64,000 nt of DNA, from contig NZ_ARVW01000001.1 of NCBI RefSeq assembly GCF_000384315.1, positions 2,303,746 through 2,367,745 of the forward strand. Direction: 5' to 3'. Shown in pieces: positions 52,628 to 60,777 of this stretch. A program made the position numbers and the translations under genes. This stretch comes from Amycolatopsis nigrescens CSC17Ta-90 (GTDB lineage Bacteria; Actinomycetota; Actinomycetes; Mycobacteriales; Pseudonocardiaceae). Every line of letters begins with the position of its first letter. Within the stretch, counting starts at the first letter, position 1. The notes under the pieces were generated by a model, which was given only the letters and a program-made list of their open reading frames with translations, had not been told where the DNA came from and did no database searches.

Positions 52628-54249
52628 CCCTGCACACGGGTGGCGCGGCCGGACCACTCGCGCTCCCGCAGCTGGAACTTCTGGATCTTGCCGGTGGAGG
52701 TCTTGGGCAGCTCGGTCACGAACTCGACCCGGTCCGGCACCTTGTACCTGGCGATCTGCCCGCGCACGTGCTCCAGCAGCGCGTCCACCGTCACCGACTC
52801 CCCCGGCCGCAGCACCACGTACGCCTTGGGCCGCTCGCCCCACCGTTCGTCGGGCACCCCGACCACGGCCACCTCGAGCACCGCCGGATGCGAGTCGAGG
52901 GCCACCTCGACCTCGATGGTGGAGATGTTCTCCCCGCCGGAGACGATGATGTCCTTCGCCCTGTCCCTCAGCTCGACGTAGCCGTCCGGATGGCAGACGC
53001 CGAGGTCGCCGGAATGGAACCAGCCGCCGCGGAAGGCCTTCTCAGTGGCTTCGGGGTCGTTGAAGTACCCGGCCATCACGTTGTTGCCGCGCATCACCAC
53101 CTCGCCCATGGTGACCCCGTCCCGCGGCACGTCGCGCAGCTCCTCGTCCACCACCCGCACCTGGTCCGCGACGATCATGCCGACCCCCTGCCTGGCCTGC
53201 AGCCTGCTGCGGGCCTCGAGGTCGAGCCCGATCCAGCCGTCCTGCGCCTCGCAGACCGTGTACGGCCCGTAGGTCTCGGTCAGGCCGTAGACGTGCACCA
53301 GCCGGGTGCCGAGGTCGGCCATCCGCTTGATCACCGTCGGGCTCGGCGGGGCGCCCGCGGTGGTCACCACCACCTCGCGGTCCAGCGGGTGGGCATGCTC
53401 CGAGCCGGCGATCGCGACCAGCACCGTCGGCGCGCCGTTGAGATGGGTGACCCGCTCGGCCGCCAGCAGCCGCCAGATCTCCGCCGGGTCAACCGCGCGC
53501 AGGCAGACGTGCGTGCCGCCGATCGCGGTCACCGCCCAGGTAGTGCACCAGCCGTTGCAGTGGAACATCGGCAGCGTCCAGAGGTAGCGCGACTCCGGCG
53601 TGTGCCGCGAGTGGATGATCTCGGCGAGCGAGTTCAGGTATGCGCCGCGGTGGTGGTACTTCACGCCCTTGGGCAGGCCGGTGGTGCCCGAGGTGTAGTT
53701 GATCGAGATGGTGCCGCGCTCGTCCTCGACGGTCCACCGCAGTGGGTTGTCAGGCTCGTCGCTGCCGCGGGCGAGCAGGTCCTGATACGAGATGCCGCCG
53801 AGCTGCGGGTCGGCGGTGGCGCCGGCGGCCGGGTCGGTGACCGTGACGATCTCCCGCAGGTCCAGTTCGTCGGCGACCGGCGAGACCGAGGGATGCAGCG
53901 CGGCATCGACCACCAGCACCTTCGCGCCGGAGTGCGCCAGGATGTGCCGGATCTCGGCCGGGGCGAGCCGCGTGTTGACCGCGACCAGCACCCCGCCGGA
54001 CAGCGGCACCGCGAAATGCGCGACCAGCATCTCCGGGATGTTCGGCAGCAGGTAGGCCACCCGGTCGCCCGGCTCGATCCCGGTGGCGCGCAGGGCGTTC
54101 GCCAGCCGGGTGGCCTCGGCGGCGAACTCGCGGTAGGTGACCCGCCGCTCGCCGTAGACGATGGCCTCCTTGTCGCCGAACACTTCCGCCGACCGTTCCA
54201 GAAAGGCCAGCGGCGTCAGCGGCGTGAACCAGGTGCTCGACTCGCTCAT
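52624..54249 (-). CDS. Fatty acyl-CoA synthetase (AMP-binding)
   Basis: The protein has 541 residues from ATG 54249. Adenylation motifs are complete: P-loop INYTSGTTGLPKG, PMFHCNGW, VYGLTETYGP, GWFHSGDLGVCHPDGY, IIVSGGENIST, and the C-terminal Lys motif LPKTSTGKIQKF. The arrangement fits medium-chain acyl-CoA synthetases (the AlkK/FadD-like group). It activates a carboxylic acid as acyl-AMP and then acyl-CoA. The MaoC dehydratase gene about 1.2 kb upstream is in the same direction, but a palindrome and a DUF2332 gene lie between, so they may not share one transcript. Confidence 0.92.
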   Translation of the reverse strand: MSESSTWFTPLTPLAFLERSAEVFGDKEAIVYGERRVTYREFAAEATRLANALRATGIEPGDRVAYLLPNIPEMLVAHFAVPLSGGVLVAVNTRLAPAEIRHILAHSGAKVLVVDAALHPSVSPVADELDLREIVTVTDPAAGATADPQLGGISYQDLLARGSDEPDNPLRWTVEDERGTISINYTSGTTGLPKGVKYHHRGAYLNSLAEIIHSRHTPESRYLWTLPMFHCNGWCTTWAVTAIGGTHVCLRAVDPAEIWRLLAAERVTHLNGAPTVLVAIAGSEHAHPLDREVVVTTAGAPPSPTVIKRMADLGTRLVHVYGLTETYGPYTVCEAQDGWIGLDLEARSRLQARQGVGMIVADQVRVVDEELRDVPRDGVTMGEVVMRGNNVMAGYFNDPEATEKAFRGGWFHSGDLGVCHPDGYVELRDRAKDIIVSGGENISTIEVEVALDSHPAVLEVAVVGVPDERWGERPKAYVVLRPGESVTVDALLEHVRGQIARYKVPDRVEFVTELPKTSTGKIQKFQLREREWSGRATRVQG

Positions 54250-54271
54250 CGCCACATCTTCACCCCAACAC

Positions 54272-54324
54272 GCAGCGAAGGCCACCTTCGCTGCGTTGGA
54301 CGCAGGCAAGGTGGCCTTCGCTGC
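54272..54324. repeat. Palindrome family B, copy 2 (can also fold as a short hairpin)
   Basis: Two 24-base arms and a 5-base loop, with two mismatched positions in the long stem. The left arm is itself a palindrome, GCAGCGAAGG-cca-CCTTCGCTGC, so two folds compete. The element lies between the DUF2332 gene and the start of the acyl-CoA synthetase gene, both on the minus strand. Confidence 0.8.
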
Positions 54325-54336
54325 ATTCGGACGTGC

Positions 54337-55443
54337 TCAGGCGAGCCAGGTCATGCGCTGGCCGTGTGGAGCGGTCTGGGCCAGTAGGTCGGCGGCGGGT
54401 TTGCCGCCGGAGTAGTGCACCAGGCCGAGCACGCTCTGCCCGGTGGCACGGAAGGCCAGCTCGTCGCGACCGGGCAGCACGTACTTCAGCGCCGCCTCGT
54501 ACGCCTCCTGGCTGACCCACCACAGTGGACGTTCAGCGGCCAGTTTTTCCACCTCCGCAAGGAAACGAAGCCTCAGCTCCTGCGGAATGTAGGTCAGGAT
54601 GTGACTGGTCAGCAGGACCAGCGGCAGGTCCGCGGGCAGCCGCCGGACGGTCGCCGCCAGGTCGGCCACCGCGTCCCCGGCGACCAGCTCCGGCGGATCC
54701 TTGCGCTGTGCCGCGGCCGCGGTGCGCAGCAGCCGGATCCGGTCCGGCTGGTCGGCCCAGACACACGCCTCCAGCCAGGCCAGCTCGTCCTCGTCCCCGG
54801 CGTCCACCGGGGCCCGGTCCAGCCCGATCTTCGCCGCGATGGCGAGCTTCTTCGGCACCTTGGGCAGCGCCGCGCCCTCGCCTAGCTCGATCGAGCAGTG
54901 CAGCCCGACGGCGGCCTTGGCCGGGCCGGCGACCAGCTGCTCACCGCCGTCGCACTGGTACCGGTAGCCGTACTTGTCCATCCCGAGCAGCAGCCCCGCG
55001 CTGCAACCGACCTCGAGCAGCCCGACCGGCCCGCCGGCCTGCTTGGCCGCCATCGCCACCGCGGGGTAGAGCAGCGCGGCCCGGCGCACCTCGTTGGTCT
55101 GCGTGTACCTGGCCTCGATCAGCGCCCGCGCCTTGTCCGCCCGCTCCAGCAGGAACTCGCGGAACAGCGGCCAGGTCTCGCCGTCCACCCCGTCGAACCC
55201 GCCCAGCGACGGGTAGTAGCGGGACAGCGGGTGGATCGGGTCGGCCTGGATCAGCCGGTGCGCGACCGCCATCAGCAGCGTGCCGCGCGCCTCGCCCGGT
55301 GCCGCGGTGGTGAGCAGCCCGGCGACCTCGTCGTCCTCGGCCGCCTTGCCCGCCAGGTGCTCGTAGAGCGGGGACACCCCGGCCGTCTCGTGCTCGGCGA
55401 ACGCGCGCAGCCGCTGCTTGATCTCGTCCAGCCCCTGGCCCAT
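54337..55443 (-). CDS. DUF2332 domain-containing protein
   Basis: This 368-residue protein matches DUF2332 along its length: FAEHETAGVSPLYEHLA, then LLMAVAHRLIQADPIHPL, TNEVRRAALLYPAVA, and LLEVGCSAGLLLGMDKYGY. The glycine motif EVGCSAGL resembles the SAM-binding motif of methyltransferases, and SHILTYIPQELR lies where the catalytic region would be. A methyltransferase-like fold is likely but no activity is known. The gene is 33 bases after maoC in the same direction. Confidence 0.85.
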   Translation of the reverse strand: MGQGLDEIKQRLRAFAEHETAGVSPLYEHLAGKAAEDDEVAGLLTTAAPGEARGTLLMAVAHRLIQADPIHPLSRYYPSLGGFDGVDGETWPLFREFLLERADKARALIEARYTQTNEVRRAALLYPAVAMAAKQAGGPVGLLEVGCSAGLLLGMDKYGYRYQCDGGEQLVAGPAKAAVGLHCSIELGEGAALPKVPKKLAIAAKIGLDRAPVDAGDEDELAWLEACVWADQPDRIRLLRTAAAAQRKDPPELVAGDAVADLAATVRRLPADLPLVLLTSHILTYIPQELRLRFLAEVEKLAAERPLWWVSQEAYEAALKYVLPGRDELAFRATGQSVLGLVHYSGGKPAADLLAQTAPHGQRMTWLA

Positions 55444-55476
55444 CGGCCACTCCCCTGCCTCTCACCCGGATGGGCG

Positions 55477-55980
55477 TTACTCGTGCGGGACGGGACGGCC
55501 GGGCTGCTCACCGCCGCGCGATTCGCCGTAGGAACGCTTCGGCACCATCACCTTGCGGCGGAAGGTGCAGACGATCAGCCCGTCCTGCTTGTACCCGCGA
55601 GTTTCCACGTACACCACGCCGCGGTCGTCCTTGGACTTCGACGGGGTCTTGTCCAGCACCTCGGTCTCACCGTAGATGGTATCGCCGTGGAAGGTCGGCT
55701 TCACGTGCTTGAGCGACTCGACCTCCAGGTTCGCGATCGCCTTCCCGGAGATGTCCGGCACGGACATGCCCAGCAGCAGCGAGTAGACGTAGTTGCCGAC
55801 CACCACGTTCTTGCCGAAGTCGGTGGTCTCCTGCGCGTAGTGCGAATCCAGGTGCAGCGGATGGTGGTTCATCGTGATCAGGCAGAACAGGTGGTCGTCG
55901 TACTCGGTCACCGTCTTGCCAGGCCAGTGCTTGTACACCGCGCCGACCTCGAACTCCTCGTAGTAGCGCCCGAACTGCAC
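55477..55980 (-). CDS. MaoC family dehydratase (hot-dog fold)
   Basis: The protein has 167 residues from a GTG at 55980 with GAGGAGGA upstream. The R-hydratase motif is present: TVTEYDDHLFCLITMNHHPLH (in parts), with the conserved Asp/His and Asn, then LDSHYAQETTDFGKNVV and GNYVYSLLLGMSV. MaoC proteins hydrate or dehydrate acyl-CoA; sequence such as EVGAVYKHWPGKTVTE is close to the mesaconyl/itaconyl-CoA-like hydratases. The exact substrate is uncertain. It may work with the acyl-CoA synthetase encoded downstream. Confidence 0.88.
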   Translation of the reverse strand: MQFGRYYEEFEVGAVYKHWPGKTVTEYDDHLFCLITMNHHPLHLDSHYAQETTDFGKNVVVGNYVYSLLLGMSVPDISGKAIANLEVESLKHVKPTFHGDTIYGETEVLDKTPSKSKDDRGVVYVETRGYKQDGLIVCTFRRKVMVPKRSYGESRGGEQPGRPVPHE

Positions 55981-56321
55981 GAAATCCTCCTCGCCGGGTA
56001 ACGCCTGGTGAGCCTGGAACGACAGGCTTGAATGCTGAGGAGTACCCTCAACTATTGGTGATCGCGCGTCAACGCGAGCGCGGACACATACGGTCACAAG
56101 CCCCCGGCCCAAGGAGGTGAGGAACGCAAGATGAGTAGTGGCGATAGTCCGCTCCCTAGTAAGCCCAGCGTTCCCGTTCCGCCGGCGGCCTGCTTCTCCG
56201 CTTAGTAGGCACCTCCGCGTGATCGCCGACGCTGGCAGCTTGACGAGACGTCCAGTGCCGAGCGGTGCACTTCCCGCCCGGCGCGTCGTAGCCACCCGCA
56301 CGACCGCGTCCAGGAGAAGCC
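55981..56321. promoter_or_regulatory. 341-base divergent region with structured corA leader
   Basis: It holds no protein gene except the short leader ORF listed separately. CGCGT-CA-ACGCG at 56065-56076 is a small palindrome in the divergent promoter part. CCTAGTAAGC (56155-56164) can pair with GCTTAGTAGG (56200-56209) at nine of ten positions. This stem includes the stop codon of the leader ORF and encloses a 35-base loop. The arrangement suggests a leader that responds to translation. Confidence 0.5.
56131..56205 (+). CDS. Possible 24-residue proline-rich leader peptide of corA
   Basis: An ATG follows a very strong ribosome site (AAGGAGGTGAGG, 56111-56122). It opens a 24-codon frame, MSSGDSPLPSKPSVPVPPA then ACFSA, and stops at TAG (56203-56205). 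Six of the 24 residues are proline, including one Pro-Pro. The frame ends inside the stem formed by 56155-56164 and 56200-56209. It ends 116 bases before corA. Proline-rich leader peptides control Mg2+ transporter genes in enterobacteria (mgtL). Whether this one is translated is not known. Confidence 0.5.
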   Translation: MSSGDSPLPSKPSVPVPPAACFSA

Positions 56322-57410
56322 ATGCCTGCTATCCCGTCCCTCGGCGGCCTTCGCGGCCGGGGTAACGGCCGCCCGAACCGTGCCGCCGAGCGCCCGTTGC
56401 CGGTGCCGCTGTCCGCGTATGTCGTCGACTGCGCGGTCTACGTCGACGGCAAGCGGCTGAGCGGGCGCTGGACGCACGACGAGGCGATCAAGGAGGTCCG
56501 GCGCCGGGGTGACGGGTTCGTCTGGATCGGGCTGCACGAGCCGGACGAAGAGCAGATCCAGGGCATCGCGGACACCTTCGGCCTGCACGAGCTGGCCGTC
56601 GAGGACGCGGTGCACGCGCACCAGCGGCCCAAGCTGGAGCGGTACGACGACATCCTGTTCATGGTGCTCAAGACCGTCCGGTACGTGGCGCACGAGTCGC
56701 CGACCACGGCGAACGAGATCGTGGAGACCGGCGAGCTGATGGCCTTCCTCGGCCGGGACTTCATCGTCACCGTCCGGCACGGGAACCACTCCGGCCTGGC
56801 CAGGCTGCGCAGCGAGCTGGACGCCGAGCCGGAGACGCTGCGGCACGGGCCGTCCGCGGTGCTGCACGCCATCGCCGACCACGTGGTGGACCACTACCTG
56901 GACGTCACCGACCGGCTGGAAGGCGACATCGACGACATGGAGACGCTGGTGTTCGCGCCGCGCTCCTCGGTGACCGCCGAAACGATCTACTTCATGAAGC
57001 GCGAGGTGCTGGAGCTCCGCCGCGCGGTGATGCCGCTGGCCACCCCGCTCAAGCGGCTGGCCGAGGGCTACACCCGGCTGATCCCGGACGAGGTGCGGTC
57101 CTACTTCCGCGACGTGGACGACCACCTGACCACGGTGTCCGAGCGCGTGGTGAGCTTCGACGAGCTGCTCACCACGTTGGTGGACGCCACCCTGGCCAAG
57201 ATCACGCTGCAGCAGAACATGGACATGCGCAAGATCACCGCGTGGGCGGCGATCGTCGCGGTGCCCACCGCGGGGGCCGGGATCTACGGGATGAACTTCG
57301 ACTTCATGCCGGAACTGCACTGGCGCTTCGGCTACCCGCTCACGGTCAGCGTGATTCTCGGCGTCTGCCTCCTGCTCTACCGAATATTCCGGAAGAACCG
57401 ATGGCTCTAG
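56322..57410 (+). CDS. corA: Magnesium/cobalt transport protein CorA
   Basis: This 362-residue protein has a large cytosolic funnel domain with FVWIGLHEPDEEQIQ, LERYDDILFMVLKTVRY and a long helix with IDDMETLVF. Two C-terminal transmembrane helices carry the signature GIYGMNF (GMN motif) near residue 325, then the short loop and LTVSVILGVCLLLYRIF. The basic end KNRW is typical. It should form a pentameric Mg2+ channel. The GAGAAG site before the ATG is modest. A leader ORF lies upstream, and a 38-residue membrane protein gene lies 59 bases downstream. Confidence 0.95.
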   Translation: MPAIPSLGGLRGRGNGRPNRAAERPLPVPLSAYVVDCAVYVDGKRLSGRWTHDEAIKEVRRRGDGFVWIGLHEPDEEQIQGIADTFGLHELAVEDAVHAHQRPKLERYDDILFMVLKTVRYVAHESPTTANEIVETGELMAFLGRDFIVTVRHGNHSGLARLRSELDAEPETLRHGPSAVLHAIADHVVDHYLDVTDRLEGDIDDMETLVFAPRSSVTAETIYFMKREVLELRRAVMPLATPLKRLAEGYTRLIPDEVRSYFRDVDDHLTTVSERVVSFDELLTTLVDATLAKITLQQNMDMRKITAWAAIVAVPTAGAGIYGMNFDFMPELHWRFGYPLTVSVILGVCLLLYRIFRKNRWL

Positions 57411-57469
57411 CGGCCTGACCCGCCGCGCACCCGTTCCTTCCCGAATACCTCTCGCAGGAGGACCTTGTC

Positions 57470-57586
57470 ATGGCACGTCTGTTCACCAACATCAAGTTCT
57501 GGGCGCTCGCGCTGGCGCTGGTCTGGATCGTGGTCATCGTCGCGATCATCGCGCAGGACCCCGGCTTCGCGCAGGGCCGATCCTGA
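57470..57586 (+). CDS. Very small (38-residue) single-span membrane protein
   Basis: The ATG at 57470 has AGGAGGACC upstream. The frame reads MARLFTNIKFWALALALV then WIVVIVAIIAQDPGFAQGRS. Residues 9-29 form one transmembrane helix with a basic N-terminus and a polar tail. It lies 59 bases after corA and 22 bases before the metallophosphoesterase gene. Codon use and the ribosome site support translation. Small single-span proteins often act as subunits or regulators of transporters, so a link with CorA is possible but unproven. Confidence 0.65.
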   Translation: MARLFTNIKFWALALALVWIVVIVAIIAQDPGFAQGRS

Positions 57587-57608
57587 GCGGCGGCCTTACC
57601 CTGGTCGC

Positions 57609-58256
57609 ATGCTCCGCGCGCTGGTGGTCGCCGACGAGGTCGACGAGTGCCTGTGGGCCGGTGCGGCCCGCGAGTGCTCGGTCGACCTCGTGCTCGGCGC
57701 CGGCGACCTGCCGTACTCGTACCTGGAGTTCCTTGCCGGCGCGGTGGACCGGCCGTGCGTGTTCGTGCCCGGCAACCACGACCCGGACCTGACCGGCTTC
57801 ACCCGGTACGGCGGACTGTCCATGCGGGACGGTTTCCCGGCGACATGGCCGGGCCCTGCCGGCGGGATCAACGCGGACGGCAGGGTGGTGGACGTGGCCG
57901 GGCTGCGGATCGCCGGGCTCGGCGGTTCGGTCCGCTACAACGACGGGCCGAACCAATGGACGCAGAAGCAACAGGCCCGCCGTGCCAGGCGGCTGGTCCG
58001 CTCGGCGAAGCGCAAGCGCCGCCGGGACGGGCACGGGGTGGACGTCCTGCTCACGCACGCTCCCCCGCTCGGCGTCGGCGATCGCGAAGATCCGCCGCAC
58101 CGCGGTTTCCACTGTCTGCACCGGACGGTCCAGGAACTGCAGCCGGAATGGTTGCTGCACGGGCATATCCATCCGTACGGCGAGCATCTCCCGGAGCATC
58201 GGATGGGCCGCACCCGGGTCCGCAACGTGGTCGGCAAGCAGATCATGGAGTTCTGA
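57609..58256 (+). CDS. Metallophosphoesterase (calcineurin-like)
   Basis: The protein has 215 residues from ATG 57609. Motifs include LVVADEVDE in place of the usual DxH start, LGAGDLPYSYLEFL (GD), FVPGNHDPDL (GNHD), VLLTHAPPLGVGD (GH-like), and LLHGHIHPYG (GHxH). The first metal-site motif is degenerate (ADEVDE, no His), so the dinuclear centre may be altered. The substrate could be a phosphodiester or phosphate ester. It ends one base before the start of the ParB-like gene. Confidence 0.85.
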   Translation: MLRALVVADEVDECLWAGAARECSVDLVLGAGDLPYSYLEFLAGAVDRPCVFVPGNHDPDLTGFTRYGGLSMRDGFPATWPGPAGGINADGRVVDVAGLRIAGLGGSVRYNDGPNQWTQKQQARRARRLVRSAKRKRRRDGHGVDVLLTHAPPLGVGDREDPPHRGFHCLHRTVQELQPEWLLHGHIHPYGEHLPEHRMGRTRVRNVVGKQIMEF

Positions 58257-58258
58257 CT

Positions 58259-59101
58259 ATGAACGCCAAGGACACTGGTTTCCCGCGCGCGGACGCGGAA
58301 CACGACTTCCTTCGCGCGCGCCGCCGTCAGGTGCTGTCCCGGCTGGCGACCTGGCTGCGCCGCGAGCCGGACGACGTGAACATCATGCTGCCGTTCCACG
58401 AGGTGGTGGACGCGCTCGGCTACCTCAGCGAGCGGCGGATCGGGCTGCGGGTGATCCGGCTGGACTCGATCGTGGGCAGCGTGGACCGCGGCCGCGACTT
58501 CGACCGCCGGTTCCGGCCCACTTCCGGCCGGGTGCGGCAGCGGTGGGAGCGTCTCGCGCTGGCCGCCCGGCGCGGCGAGGAGATCCCGCCGATCGAGGTG
58601 TACCGGATCGGCGAACTGCACTTCATCTCCGACGGCCACCACCGGGTCTCCGTGGCGCACGCGCTCGGACTGTCCACAATAGAGGCTTATGTCACCGAGG
58701 TGCGGACCAAGCTGAACCCGGCCGGCATCCGCTACCGCGGTGATCTGATCGTCAAGGACTACCGGCGGCTCTTCCTGGAACGCGTTCCGCTGACCGGCCA
58801 GGCCCGCGCCGCGATCATCGTCTCCGACCCGTGGAACTACGCCCACCTCGGCGAGCACATCGAAGCGTGGGGTTTCCGGCTGATGCAGGACGAAGGCGCG
58901 TTCCTGGATCGCGCGACGGTGGCCCAGCGCTGGTACGACGAGGAGTACGTGCCGGTGGTCGGCATGCTGCGCCAGGCCGACCTGGTCGGCGACCGCACCG
59001 AGGCCGAGGCGTACATGTGGGTCGCCGGCGAGCGCTACCGGCTGATCCGCACCCACCGCTGGGACGACGACGTCATCGAAACCCTCCGCTCCCGCCGCTG
59101 A
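58259..59101 (+). CDS. ParB-like domain protein of unknown function
   Basis: The protein has 280 residues. The middle has a ParB/sulfiredoxin-type segment: RRGEEIPPIEVYRIGELHFISDGHHRVSVAHALG (in parts), where ISDGHHRVSVA is like the DGHHR box of ParB-like nucleases. No helix-turn-helix like that of a true ParB is seen. The N-terminal half has an Arg-rich helix (FLRARRRQVLSRLATWL), and the C-terminal half has VAQRWYDEEYVPVVGMLRQA. It probably acts as a ParB-like nucleotide-binding or nuclease domain. It follows the metallophosphoesterase by 2 bases, so the two may work together. Confidence 0.78.
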   Translation: MNAKDTGFPRADAEHDFLRARRRQVLSRLATWLRREPDDVNIMLPFHEVVDALGYLSERRIGLRVIRLDSIVGSVDRGRDFDRRFRPTSGRVRQRWERLALAARRGEEIPPIEVYRIGELHFISDGHHRVSVAHALGLSTIEAYVTEVRTKLNPAGIRYRGDLIVKDYRRLFLERVPLTGQARAAIIVSDPWNYAHLGEHIEAWGFRLMQDEGAFLDRATVAQRWYDEEYVPVVGMLRQADLVGDRTEAEAYMWVAGERYRLIRTHRWDDDVIETLRSRR

Positions 59102-59110
59102 CCCGCTGAT

Positions 59111-59163
59111 GCAGCGAAGGCCACCTTCGCTGCGTTGAACGCAGGCAAGGTGGCCTTCGCTGC
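59111..59163. repeat. Palindrome family B, copy 3
   Basis: This has the same 24-5-24 layout as copy 2 and the same self-complementary left arm (GCAGCGAAGG-cca-CCTTCGCTGC). The loop reads TTGAA. It sits between the stops of the convergent ParB-like gene and the MFS transporter gene, so it could end both transcripts. Confidence 0.83.
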
Positions 59164-59169
59164 AAGTCG

Positions 59170-60675
59170 TCACATGTGGACGGCGGGGGGAGAGGACTCG
59201 GTGTGGACGGGGACGCCGGGGCGGAGGAGCAGGCCGCAGATCACGGCGCCGGCCGCGAAGATCACCGCGGACCAGCCGAACGCGGTGGTGTAGCTGTGCA
59301 CCGACGCCTCGGCGATCAGCTGCGGGGTGGGCGCTTTACCGGCGGTGAACGAGGCCGTGGCGTTCGCGGCCAGCGTACTCAGCAGCGCGGTGCCGATCGA
59401 GCCGCCGATCTGCTGGGCGGTGTTCACCGTGGCCGACGCGACCCCGGCGTCGGCGGCCGCCACGTTCATCGTGGCCACGCTCATCGCCGGCGCCATCGCC
59501 AGGCCGAGCCCGAGGCCGACGATCATCAGCGGGAACAGCACGCCGTTCAGGTACGTGCTTTGCACGTCGATCCAGCTCACCCAGACCATGCCGACCGCCG
59601 CGGTCAGCATGCCGAGCCCGACCAACGGCCGTGCCCCGAACCGCGGCAGCAGCACACTGGTCGCGCTGGTCGCGCCGATCATCAGCGTCGCCACCATCGG
59701 CATGAAGGCGACCCCGCTGGTGATCGGCGAGAAGCCGAGGTTCAGCTGCAGGTAGAAGGTCAGGAACAGGAAGATCGCGAACATCCCGACGCTCATCAGG
59801 AACATCGCCAGGTACGACCCGCCCCGGTCGCGGTCGAGCAGCACCCGCATCGGCAGCAGCGGGTGCGCGGAACGGTTCTGCAGCACCACGAACACCGCGA
59901 GCATGGCCACGCCGGCGAGCAGGAAGCCCCAGACCGACACCGAGGACCAGGAGTCGGACTCGGCGTTGGCGAACCCGTAGACCAGCGCGAACAGACCAGC
60001 CGAAGCGGCCACCGTGCCGGGCACGTCCAGCTTGGGCCTCGGCCCGGTGACCGGCCGCTCGCGCAGCAGCACCGCGCCACCGGCGAAGGCCAGCACGGCG
60101 AAGATGACGTTCACGAACATGCACCAGCGCCAGTCCAGGTACTCGGTCAGCACCCCGCCGAGCAGCAGGCCGATCGCCGCACCGCTGCCCGCGATGGCGC
60201 CGAAGATGCCGAACGCCTTACCGCGTTCCTTGGGATCGGTGAAGGTGGTGGTGAGCAGCGACAGCGCGGCCGGTGCGAGCAACGCGGCGAACACGCCCTG
60301 CGCGGCCCGCGCGACCAGCAGCATCTCGATCCCGTTCGCCGCCCCGCCGATCGCGGAGACCGCGGCGAACCCGGCGAGGCCGACCAGGAAGGCCAGCCGG
60401 CGGCCGAACAGGTCGGCCACCCGGCCGCCGAGCAGCAGCAGGCTGCCGAAAGCGAGCGCGTAGGCGGTGACCACCCACTGGCGGGCCTCGTTGCTGAAGC
60501 CGAGGTCCTGCTGGGCCGAGGGCAGCGCGATGTTCACGATGGTCGCGTCCAGCACGACCATCAGCTGGGCCAGCCCGATGACCCCCAGGATCAGCCAGCG
60601 GCGGGCGTGCTGCCGGTCGGCGTGCCCCGGCCCGGCCTCGGGTCTTGGCGCGAGCGCGGCGGTTGACTGTGCCAT
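59170..60675 (-). CDS. MFS transporter, DHA2 (EmrB/QacA) drug efflux type
   Basis: The 501-residue protein has 14 predicted helices. The DHA2 signature near the first helix is VVLDATIVNIALPSAQQDLG. GGRVADLFGRRLAFLVGL is motif A, and GAIAGSGAAIGLLLGGVL (motif C) marks antiporters. It should export small hydrophobic or amphiphilic compounds by H+ antiport. The gene diverges from a TetR-family gene 102 bases away, a classic repressor-pump pair, so induction by a substrate is likely. The compound is unknown. Confidence 0.93.
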   Translation of the reverse strand: MAQSTAALAPRPEAGPGHADRQHARRWLILGVIGLAQLMVVLDATIVNIALPSAQQDLGFSNEARQWVVTAYALAFGSLLLLGGRVADLFGRRLAFLVGLAGFAAVSAIGGAANGIEMLLVARAAQGVFAALLAPAALSLLTTTFTDPKERGKAFGIFGAIAGSGAAIGLLLGGVLTEYLDWRWCMFVNVIFAVLAFAGGAVLLRERPVTGPRPKLDVPGTVAASAGLFALVYGFANAESDSWSSVSVWGFLLAGVAMLAVFVVLQNRSAHPLLPMRVLLDRDRGGSYLAMFLMSVGMFAIFLFLTFYLQLNLGFSPITSGVAFMPMVATLMIGATSATSVLLPRFGARPLVGLGMLTAAVGMVWVSWIDVQSTYLNGVLFPLMIVGLGLGLAMAPAMSVATMNVAAADAGVASATVNTAQQIGGSIGTALLSTLAANATASFTAGKAPTPQLIAEASVHSYTTAFGWSAVIFAAGAVICGLLLRPGVPVHTESSPPAVHM

Positions 60676-60777
60676 GGATTTCCCCTTGCAAGCTATGTGG
60701 AGTAGTTCTCTCCCCTTAGCTCAGCACGTTACCAACGAAACGGAGATGATGCCTCTACTTAGTGCTAGAATCGGGCC

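Noticed and set aside
56100..56321. M-box (ykoK) magnesium riboswitch before corA
   Set aside because: Only a GGTGAGG fragment resembles the M-box; the other conserved blocks are absent. The leader ORF idea was preferred.
58259..59101. True chromosome-partitioning ParB
   Set aside because: No ParA gene and no helix-turn-helix are seen beside the DGHHR-type box. The gene is coupled to a phosphoesterase, not to parA.
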